Below the pieces are notes generated by a model that saw only the letters and a list, made by a program, of their open reading frames with translations, had not been told where the DNA came from and did not search any database. DNA of 5,134 bases from Actinomycetes bacterium (GTDB lineage: Bacteria; Actinomycetota; Acidimicrobiia; Acidimicrobiales; RAAP-2): contig JAJXXB010000011.1 in NCBI GenBank assembly GCA_021781315.1, positions 1 through 5,134 of the forward strand, read 5' to 3'. The stretch's first letter is position 1. Each line of letters begins with the position of its first letter. The translations under genes and the position numbers were made by a program. This document shows positions 1-5,134 of the stretch, one piece after another.

Positions 1-2
1 GC

Positions 3-206
3 CAGCCGTGGGTCGTCTACGGGCTGCTCAAGACCTCTAACGCCGTCAGTCTCATCGCCCCGGGCTACGTGGCGACCTCGCTCATCGGGTTCACGGCGAT
101 CTACACCCTGCTCGCCGTCGTGGAGATCGGGCTGATGATCCGCCTGGCCAAGGTCCCGTCCGAACCGATCGCGCTCGACGACCGGGTGCCCGAGCTCATC
201 TACTAG
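3..206 (+). CDS. cydA: Cytochrome bd quinol oxidase subunit I, C-terminal fragment (partial, 5' end outside window)
   Basis: Only the last 67 residues are visible. The fragment opens with QPW, the end of the GRQPW motif conserved in CydA, and the two preceding bases (GC) fit an Arg codon. VVYGLLKTSNAVS follows, typical of bacterial CydA. Residues about 22-48 form one hydrophobic helix (YVATSLIGFTAIYTLLAVVE), followed by a short basic and then acidic cytoplasmic tail ending PELIY. In the family, CydA carries haems b558, b595 and d and the quinol-oxidising Q-loop. None of the haem ligands or the Q-loop lies in this fragment, so the long or short Q-loop class cannot be judged. The TAG stop (204-206) shares two bases with the Shine-Dalgarno sequence of cydB, and cydB starts 8 nt after it, so the two subunits are evidently co-transcribed. 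Identification is strong because of the motif together with cydB directly downstream. Confidence 0.93.
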   Translation, partial: QPWVVYGLLKTSNAVSLIAPGYVATSLIGFTAIYTLLAVVEIGLMIRLAKVPSEPIALDDRVPELIY

Positions 207-210
207 GAGG
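205..210 (+). promoter_or_regulatory. Shine-Dalgarno site of cydB
   Basis: AGGAGG lies 4 nt upstream of the ATG at 215 and overlaps the last two bases of the cydA stop codon TAG. It is the only strong ribosome binding site seen at a gene start in this window and supports the ATG at 215 as the cydB start. The stop/SD overlap lets ribosomes finishing cydA re-initiate on cydB. Confidence 0.85.
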
Positions 211-214
211 CGTC

Positions 215-1279
215 ATGCTCGCACTGCTCGCACTGCTCGCCACCTCGCCCAGCGGACTCGAGCAGCTCTGGTTCGCGCTGATCGGGGTGCTCTGGCTGGG
301 GTACTTCTTCCTCGAGGGCTTCGACTTCGGGGTCGGGGTGCTGCTGCCCTTCGTCAGTCACGACGACGTCGACCGTCGCGTGGTGGTCAACACGATCGGC
401 CCGGTCTGGGACGGGAACGAGGTCTGGCTGATCACCGCCGGCGGCGCGACCTTCGCCGCCTTCCCGCTCTGGTACGCGACGGTCTTCAGCGGTTTCTACC
501 TGGCGCTCTTCGTCGTGCTCGCCGCCCTGATCTTCCGGGGCATGGCCTTTGAGTTGCGCCACCGACGCGACGACGAGCGCTGGCACCGGTGGTGGGACCG
601 GGCGCTCTTCTGGGGTTCGGCGCTGCCCGCATTGCTGTGGGGGGTGGCCTTCGCCGACTTCGTCCACGGCGTGCCCATCGTCGCCGGCGGCGCGTGGACG
701 GGCACCTTCTTCGACCTGATCAAGCCCTACGCGCTGCTCGGCGGTCTCGCCACTCTGAGCCTCTTCACCCTTCACGGGGCGACCTACCTCGGGCTCAAGA
801 CCGAGGGCGCGGTCCGCGAACGCGCTCGCGAGCTGGCCCGATGGTTGGCGCCGACGACCACGGTCATCGTGACGGCCTTCCTCGGGTGGACGTATCTGAG
901 CGCCCACGCTTGGCACCGGACGGGGCTCGTGCCGCCGCTGCTGCCGATCCTCGGGGTCGGGGCGCTCGCGGCGGTGGGCTGGCTCGTGCACGACCGTCTG
1001 GAGGGCTGGGCCTTCATCGCGACCGCCTTCGTGGTGGTCGCGTTCTTCACGACCTTGCTGCTCAACCTCTACCCGAACGTGCTCGTCAGCTCGGTGCGCT
1101 CGGCCTACGACCTCTCGATCACCCAGAGCGCGTCGCACCCCTACACGCTGACGGTGATGAGCTGGGTGGCGCTCGTCTTCACCCCCTTCGTGCTCGTCTA
1201 CCAGAGCTGGACCTACTGGATCTTCAAGAAGCGCGTTCGTCGACCCGACCCGGTCGACGCCCGCTCGAGCGAGGTGTGA
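215..1279 (+). CDS. cydB: Cytochrome bd quinol oxidase subunit II
   Basis: This is a complete 354-residue CydB, within the usual family range of about 335-380. It is the integral-membrane partner of CydA in the quinol:O2 oxidoreductase that reduces oxygen to water and contributes to the proton motive force. Visible signatures are FLEGFDFGVG (32-41), GPVWDGNEVWL (62-72; D66 corresponds to the Asp implicated in the E. coli proton path), FRGMAFELR (107-115), GATYL (188-192) and a C-terminal YQSWTYWIF (329-337). About eight hydrophobic helices can be read, near 18-44, 76-108, 130-150, 170-187, 213-230, 241-258, 265-286 and 311-336, with a short basic/acidic tail. ATG 215 was chosen for the AGGAGG just upstream; the next Met is residue 110, inside a conserved motif. 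The start gives a short Leu/Ala-rich N-terminal extension before helix 1. The TGA stop overlaps the cydD start. Confidence 0.97.
   Translation: MLALLALLATSPSGLEQLWFALIGVLWLGYFFLEGFDFGVGVLLPFVSHDDVDRRVVVNTIGPVWDGNEVWLITAGGATFAAFPLWYATVFSGFYLALFVVLAALIFRGMAFELRHRRDDERWHRWWDRALFWGSALPALLWGVAFADFVHGVPIVAGGAWTGTFFDLIKPYALLGGLATLSLFTLHGATYLGLKTEGAVRERARELARWLAPTTTVIVTAFLGWTYLSAHAWHRTGLVPPLLPILGVGALAAVGWLVHDRLEGWAFIATAFVVVAFFTTLLLNLYPNVLVSSVRSAYDLSITQSASHPYTLTVMSWVALVFTPFVLVYQSWTYWIFKKRVRRPDPVDARSSEV
218..241 (+). repeat. Short tandem 9-nt repeat at the cydB 5' end
   Basis: CTCGCACTG occurs twice in tandem (218-226 and 227-235), followed by a partial third copy (CTCGC, 236-240). It stays in frame and encodes Leu-Ala-Leu units directly after the start Met. 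It looks like a replication-slippage product within the non-conserved N-terminal extension of CydB; nothing suggests a regulatory role. Confidence 0.6.
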
Positions 1280-2841
1280 GCGAGTCACCCGCGGCGCTGC
1301 TCGCGCGGCTGCGCCGGACCTCACCGCTGGTCACCCGGTCACTGGTGGCTGCGAGCGCGTTGGGTGTCCTCGCGACGATTGCCATCATCGCCCAGGCGGT
1401 CGCGATCGCGGGGGCGGTCTCGACGCTCGTGGCGCACCGCGCGAGCGCGGTGACCGGCCCGATCGTCTGGCTGCTCGGCGCGACCCTGGTGCGAGCCGTC
1501 GCGGTGGGCGCGAGCGAGCCCGTCGGAGCCTCGCTCGCCGCGCCGGTGCGTCAGGACCTGCGCCGCCGGGCGCTGCGCCAGCTCGTGCATCGGGGGCGCT
1601 CGACGAACCTCGATGCGACGGTCCAGCTGCTCACCCGTGGCGTCGACGAGGTCGAGGCCTTCCTCGTGGCGTCGGTGCCCTCGCTGGTGCTCGCCGCACT
1701 CGCACCGCTCACGCTGCTCGTCTACCTCACGGCCCGCGACTGGCTGAGCGGGGTGATCGTCGCCGTCTCGGCGCTGTTGCTGCCGATCTTCATGTGGTTG
1801 CTCGGGCTCGCCGCGAAGGACGCGATGGAGCAGCGCTGGCGCGACCAGCAGCGCCTGGCCGCCTACTTCGGCGACGTCGTGCGCGGGATGATCGTGCTCA
1901 AGTCGGTCAACCGGTCGAGAGCGGCGGTGGCGGGACTCGACGAGATCGGTGCGTCGCTCACGGCCTCGACCATGGCGACGCTGCGCGTCGCGTTCCTGTC
2001 GAGCTTCGCGCTCGAGTTGCTGAGTTCGCTCGCGACGGCGCTCGTCGCCCTCGTGCTCGGCCTGCGACTGGTCCACGGCGCCATCTCGCTCGACGTCGCG
2101 TTGGTCGTGCTGCTGCTCACCCCTGAGGTGTTCGTGCCACTGCGCCGCGCCGCCTCCCAGTACCACGCGTCCTCGACCGGGGTGGCGGCCGCCGGTGAGG
2201 TGCTCGCGTTGCTCGAGGGGGAGCGCGGACGCGGCACCCGACCGGCGCCGTCGCGCGCGCCGCGCATCGAACTGGTCGACCTCGTCGTCACCGCGGGGGT
2301 GGACCCCGTCAGCGTGGTGATCGAGCCCGGCTCGCTCGTCACCGTTCGTGGACCCTCGGGCGTGGGCAAGTCGACCCTCGCCGCGGTCGTCGCGGGACTC
2401 GCCGAACCCGTGTCGGGCACCGTCCTCGTCGACGGCGTCGAGCTGGACGAGCTCGACCTCGACGCGTGGCACGAGCGGATCGGGTGGCTCGCCCAGGAGC
2501 CGGTGCTGCGCGGCGCGACCGTGCGCGACGCGGTCGCCCAGGGCCGTCGCGTCGAGGACCGAGCGATCCGCGAGCTGCTCAGCGACCTCGACCTCGACCT
2601 CGACCTCGCGTACCCGCTCGCCGAGGGAGCCACGCTGTCCGCCGGCGAACGGCGCCGCGTGGCCCTCGCCGCCTGCTTGGTGGGAGGGCCCGTGGTCCTG
2701 GTGCTCGACGAGCCGACGTCCCACCTCGACGCGGCGAGCGAGGCCGCGGTGCGCGCCGCCATCGACGCGAGCCCCGCGACGCGGGTCATCGTGACGCATC
2801 GTCGTCTGGTCGGCGACGGCGAGATCGTGCTGCGGCGATGA
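1276..2841 (+). CDS. cydD: Cytochrome bd assembly ABC transporter, CydD subunit (fused membrane and ATPase domains)
   Basis: A 521-residue half-transporter of the CydDC exporter-type ABC complex, needed for maturation of cytochrome bd; the transported substrate (thiols, haem) cannot be read from sequence. The membrane domain has six hydrophobic stretches near 22-48, 61-77, 133-152, 156-178, 236-264 and 271-289. It carries LLTRGVDEVEAF (118-129) and LLTPEVFVPLRRAASQYHAS (280-299), both typical of CydD. The ATPase domain has Walker A GPSGVGKST (359-367, K365), Q-loop Q407, signature LSAGE (454-458), Walker B VVLVLDE (473-479) and H-loop H508, so it looks catalytically complete. The start is GTG 1276, which overlaps the cydB stop in GTGA. 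The frame is open upstream to 589, but that stretch is antiphase to cydB and has no CydD character. No strong Shine-Dalgarno is seen, so coupling to cydB translation is likely. It is shorter than E. coli CydD (588) but close to actinobacterial forms. Confidence 0.95.
   Translation: MSESPAALLARLRRTSPLVTRSLVAASALGVLATIAIIAQAVAIAGAVSTLVAHRASAVTGPIVWLLGATLVRAVAVGASEPVGASLAAPVRQDLRRRALRQLVHRGRSTNLDATVQLLTRGVDEVEAFLVASVPSLVLAALAPLTLLVYLTARDWLSGVIVAVSALLLPIFMWLLGLAAKDAMEQRWRDQQRLAAYFGDVVRGMIVLKSVNRSRAAVAGLDEIGASLTASTMATLRVAFLSSFALELLSSLATALVALVLGLRLVHGAISLDVALVVLLLTPEVFVPLRRAASQYHASSTGVAAAGEVLALLEGERGRGTRPAPSRAPRIELVDLVVTAGVDPVSVVIEPGSLVTVRGPSGVGKSTLAAVVAGLAEPVSGTVLVDGVELDELDLDAWHERIGWLAQEPVLRGATVRDAVAQGRRVEDRAIRELLSDLDLDLDLAYPLAEGATLSAGERRRVALAACLVGGPVVLVLDEPTSHLDAASEAAVRAAIDASPATRVIVTHRRLVGDGEIVLRR
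2584..2607 (+). repeat. (GACCTC)4 hexanucleotide repeat inside cydD
   Basis: Four perfect tandem copies of GACCTC encode alternating Asp-Leu (DLDLDLDL, CydD residues 437-444), between the Q-loop and the LSAGE signature in the helical subdomain of the ATPase. The unit length is a multiple of three, so gain or loss of copies would change the protein by two residues without breaking the frame. Confidence 0.85.
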
Positions 2842-4451
2842 CCACGCTCGGTGAGGCCCTCGTCGCCGAGCGCCCGGCGATTGGTCGAGCGCTCTGGGCC
2901 GGGGCACTCGTGAGCGTGAGCACGGTCGGACTCGCCTCGACGTCGGCGTGGCTGATCGTGCGCGCGAGCGAGCGGCCGGCGATCCTGTCACTCACGGTGC
3001 CGATGGGTCTCGTGCAGCTCTTCGCCCTCGCCAAGGCCGTGGGACGCTACTTCGAACGCACCGCGACCCACCGCGCCGCGCTCTCGGTCATGGGCCGGGT
3101 ACGCGCCAGCGTCGCGAGCCGCCTCGAGCCGCTGGTGCCGGCCGGGCTCGGACCCCACAGCGCGTCGGTGGTCGACCTGGCCGTTCGTGACGTCGATCGC
3201 GTCCAGGACCTACTCACCGCCGTGGCGGCTCCACTCGCGGCGGGCGTGCTCGGCGTGCTCGTCGCGGCGGCGGTCAGTGGTGTCGTCGTCCCCGCCGCGG
3301 CGGCCGTGCTCGCCGCTGCCGTCGCCGCGAGCCTCGTGTTCGCGCTGGGCGGCGCGCGCTGGGCGGCCGCGAGCGAGACCTCTTTCGACGAGGCGCGCAC
3401 CGCCCTCGTCGCCCTCGTCGCCGAGGTGGCCCGTGACCCCGCAGGCGTCGCGACGGGCGAGGGCCTGGGGAGCGTCGCGCGCCGACTCGACGCACTCGAG
3501 ACCCGGCGCGACCGCGCGCGCGCTCGCGCGAGCCGCGTGCGCGGTCTCGTCGCCGGTCTCGTCAGCGCCAGTGGGGGCCTCGGCGCCGCGATGGCCCTCG
3601 TCGCCACCGAGCGCGCGCGTCACGGACACCTCGGCGCCGCCCTCGTCGCGGTGCCGGTCGTGACGACGCTCGCCGCGATCGACCTCGTCGGTGGGCTGAG
3701 TGGTGCGATGACGGGTTGGCGCGGCGACCGGGCGGCGATCGATCGTCTCGAGTCGCTCAGTCAGCGTGTCGCCCCGGTCGTCGAAGTAGCCGGCCCCCCT
3801 CGCGACCTGCGCGGTGAGGTTCGCGCGACGAACCTGCGCGTGACCCACGATGGACGCGTCGCGCTCGCCGACGCGTCGCTCGCGCTCGCGCCGGGCGAGG
3901 TCGTGGTGATCCGCGGCCCGAGCGGCGCGGGCAAGACCACCCTCGCCTGGGCGCTCGCGAAGTTCGTCGACCCCTCGGGCGGACGGGTGAGCCTCGCCGG
4001 GGCCGACTACGCCGGGTTGAGCTCGGCCACGGTCCGTCGCGCCGTCGGCTACGTCGACGACGCGCCGTACGTCTTCGCGACGACCCTCGCCGGCAACCTA
4101 CGCGTGGTGGCGCCCGACGCCTCTGACGAGGAGCTGCTCGAGGTCCTCGAGGCGGTCGGGCTCTCGGCGCTGCTCGAGCCCGCGGGCCTCGCGCGCGAGC
4201 TCGGGGGCGCCTCGATCGGGCTCTCGGGGGGCGAGCGCACGCGTCTGGGCGCGGCGCGGGCCCTGCTCGCGCGGTGGCCGATCGTCGTGCTCGACGAGCC
4301 GACCGAGGGCCTCGACGCCGTCGCGGCGACCCGCGTCCTCGCCGCCATCACGGCGCGCGTCGAGGGGGTGGTCATCATCTCGCACCGCGAGGGGGACGAG
4401 GCGGTGGCGACCCGGGTCGTCGAGCTCGTCGAGGGGCGCGTCGCGCGTTAG
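2838..4451 (+). CDS. cydC: Cytochrome bd assembly ABC transporter, CydC subunit (fused membrane and ATPase domains)
   Basis: A 537-residue second half of the CydDC complex, pairing with the CydD encoded just upstream. The N-terminal stretch STVGLASTSAWLIVRASE (28-45), followed by AVGRYFERTATHRAAL (67-82), is the hallmark of CydC. Hydrophobic helices lie near 17-41, 48-66, 127-150, 152-171, 235-257 and 266-288; the middle ones are very Ala/Val-rich. The ATPase domain has Walker A GPSGAGKTT (360-368, K366), signature LSGGE (462-466), Walker B IVVLDE (482-487) and H-loop H516. The Q-loop position reads YVDDAPYVF, with Asp (D408) where CydD has Gln. ATG 2838 overlaps the cydD stop in ATGA, and CydC homology begins soon after it. 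The frame stays open upstream to 2466 but only as an antiphase reading of cydD. There is no clear Shine-Dalgarno, so coupled translation is likely. The TAG stop overlaps the stop of the convergent gene. Confidence 0.95.
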   Translation: MTTLGEALVAERPAIGRALWAGALVSVSTVGLASTSAWLIVRASERPAILSLTVPMGLVQLFALAKAVGRYFERTATHRAALSVMGRVRASVASRLEPLVPAGLGPHSASVVDLAVRDVDRVQDLLTAVAAPLAAGVLGVLVAAAVSGVVVPAAAAVLAAAVAASLVFALGGARWAAASETSFDEARTALVALVAEVARDPAGVATGEGLGSVARRLDALETRRDRARARASRVRGLVAGLVSASGGLGAAMALVATERARHGHLGAALVAVPVVTTLAAIDLVGGLSGAMTGWRGDRAAIDRLESLSQRVAPVVEVAGPPRDLRGEVRATNLRVTHDGRVALADASLALAPGEVVVIRGPSGAGKTTLAWALAKFVDPSGGRVSLAGADYAGLSSATVRRAVGYVDDAPYVFATTLAGNLRVVAPDASDEELLEVLEAVGLSALLEPAGLARELGGASIGLSGGERTRLGAARALLARWPIVVLDEPTEGLDAVAATRVLAAITARVEGVVIISHREGDEAVATRVVELVEGRVAR

Positions 4452-5134
4452 GCGGGCTCGAGCAGGGCCGCGCGCAGTCGCGCCAGGGTGTGCGCGGACA
4501 GCCCCGCCCGGGTCAACCAGCGAACCGCGCCACCGTCTCGCTCGTCGAGCGTGGCGAGGAACTCGATCATGGTGTCGGGCTCGGCGGCGAGGCGCGACGG
4601 GTCGGTGCGCGCGATGGTCTCGGCGTAGACCTCGTCGGCGGCGAGGCGCGCCACCATGTCGCGCACCGGGCCGGCCGAGCGCGCGTAGTCCTCGACGATG
4701 GCGTCACGCTCGACGCCCAGCGCCTCGAGGACCAGGGCGATCAGCACCCCGGTGCGGTCCTTGCCGAAGAAGCAGTTGACGAGCACGGCGTGGTTCGCGA
4801 CGTCGGCGATCGCCTCGACGGCCTCGACGATGGCCGAGGGCCCCTGGGCGAGGTAGTCGCGGTATCGGGTCGCGAGCGGTGCGAGCGCCGCGTTGGGGTC
4901 CGGCGGGCGCTCGAGGAGCCGGTCAAAGGATAGGGAGTGGTTCACGAAGGCGATCGGGTCACTCGCCAAGAGACCGCGACCGGTGTAGGCGATCTCACTG
5001 GGGTCGCGCAGGTCGATGTTGAGCGAGACGCCCCGCTCGTGCAGGGTCGCGACGTCGCGCTCGCTCGCGTCGTGCAGCGCGGCGGCGCGCAGCAGGCGTC
5101 CGCGCGCGACCCGTCGCCCGTCGGTCGTCGCCAG
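4448..5134 (-). CDS. PtpB-like tyrosine/dual-specificity phosphatase (Y_phosphatase3 family), partial at the N-terminus
   Basis: 228 residues are visible, and the frame runs open through the right edge. Near the edge it reads DGRRVARGRLLRAAAL (5-20), then GVSLNIDLRDPSE (35-47), the usual N-terminal elements of the family. The catalytic P-loop is CFFGKDRTG (121-129; DNA 4748-4774), fitting C-x5-R with C121 as nucleophile and R127 binding phosphate. ALVLEALGVERDAIVEDYARS follows, and the C-terminus WLTRAGLSAHTLARLRAALL matches the C-terminal helices of M. tuberculosis PtpB as I recall them. By that comparison only about 10-25 N-terminal residues are missing. The in-frame TTG at 4969 is not the start, because conserved family sequence continues upstream of it. 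No signal peptide can be judged. Members hydrolyse phosphotyrosine, and some also phosphoserine/threonine or phosphoinositides; the substrate here is unknown. The residue before C121 is Asn rather than the usual His. The gene converges on cydC, so it is a separate transcription unit. Confidence 0.88.
   Translation of the reverse strand: MATTDGRRVARGRLLRAAALHDASERDVATLHERGVSLNIDLRDPSEIAYTGRGLLASDPIAFVNHSLSFDRLLERPPDPNAALAPLATRYRDYLAQGPSAIVEAVEAIADVANHAVLVNCFFGKDRTGVLIALVLEALGVERDAIVEDYARSAGPVRDMVARLAADEVYAETIARTDPSRLAAEPDTMIEFLATLDERDGGAVRWLTRAGLSAHTLARLRAALLEPA

Noticed and set aside
589..1275. Upstream in-frame extension of cydD through cydB
   Set aside because: The extension is an Arg/Ala/Pro-rich out-of-frame reading of cydB. 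CydD homology begins after GTG 1276, which overlaps the cydB stop in the usual way.
203..1324. Long open frame on the - strand opposite cydB (373 codons)
   Set aside because: It lies wholly antisense to a well-supported CydB. The product is a low-complexity Arg/Glu/Asp/Pro/His-rich string with no recognisable domain, as expected for the antisense reading of GC-rich coding sequence.
2466..2837. Upstream in-frame extension of cydC through the end of cydD
   Set aside because: It is Arg-rich and without motifs, while the same DNA encodes the CydD ATPase motifs in another frame. ATG 2838 gives a normal CydC N-terminus.
1339..2991. Long open frame on the - strand opposite cydD (550 codons)
   Set aside because: The composition is biased (Arg, His, Glu, Asp, Gln) with no motifs, and cydD on the + strand carries every ABC motif. 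It is a codon-bias artefact.
3522..3533. 12-bp perfect palindrome GCTCGCGCGAGC in a CG-alternating tract
   Set aside because: It lies inside cydC codons for an Ala/Arg-rich helix. Such palindromes are expected by chance in sequence of this composition, and no spacing or partner sites suggest an operator.
4420..4500. Possible GC-rich hairpin terminator at the cydC/phosphatase junction
   Set aside because: CG-rich inverted bits can be drawn, but none forms a clear stem followed by a T-tract on either strand. It cannot be told from background base composition.
4448..4969. Phosphatase starting at the TTG at 4969 (173 residues)
   Set aside because: The frame continues to the window edge and encodes conserved family sequence (GRLLRAAAL, IDLRDPSE) upstream of the TTG, so the gene is larger and cut by the edge.

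Overview
This GC-rich window (roughly 70% GC by eye) carries the 3' part of a cytochrome bd oxidase operon in the order cydA-cydB-cydD-cydC on the + strand. A gene for a PtpB-like tyrosine/dual-specificity phosphatase converges on it from the - strand. The gene order, the high GC, the GTG start and the resemblance of the phosphatase to the mycobacterial PtpB family suggest an actinobacterium (Actinomycetota), possibly a deep-branching class such as Acidimicrobiia. The phylum is an inference and the class is a guess; there is no rRNA or other marker gene here.

Layout: 3-206 is the C-terminal end of CydA (subunit I), cut by the window edge. 215-1279 is complete CydB (subunit II). 1276-2841 and 2838-4451 are complete CydD and CydC, the two halves of the heterodimeric ABC transporter needed to assemble cytochrome bd. 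4448-5134 (- strand) is the phosphatase, whose extreme N-terminus lies beyond the right edge. The genes are packed tightly: 8 nt between cydA and cydB, 4-nt stop/start overlaps at cydB/cydD (GTGA) and cydD/cydC (ATGA), and a 4-bp tail-to-tail overlap between cydC and the phosphatase gene. No stretch over 300 bases lacks a gene, and the operon promoter is outside the window.

How the genes work together: CydA and CydB form the membrane quinol:O2 oxidoreductase, which has high oxygen affinity and is used in microaerobic or stressed conditions. CydDC is an inner-membrane ABC exporter-type complex required for haem insertion and maturation of that oxidase. The E. coli complex has been reported to move cysteine/glutathione and, more recently, haem. 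The phosphatase is a separate transcription unit, and no functional link to respiration can be shown from sequence.

I found no undescribed system here. The points worth a second look are small: a CydC Q-loop with Asp where Gln is expected, an in-frame (GACCTC)4 repeat in the CydD ATPase domain, an Asn in place of the His before the catalytic Cys of the phosphatase, and the convergent stop-codon overlap that leaves no room for an intergenic terminator.
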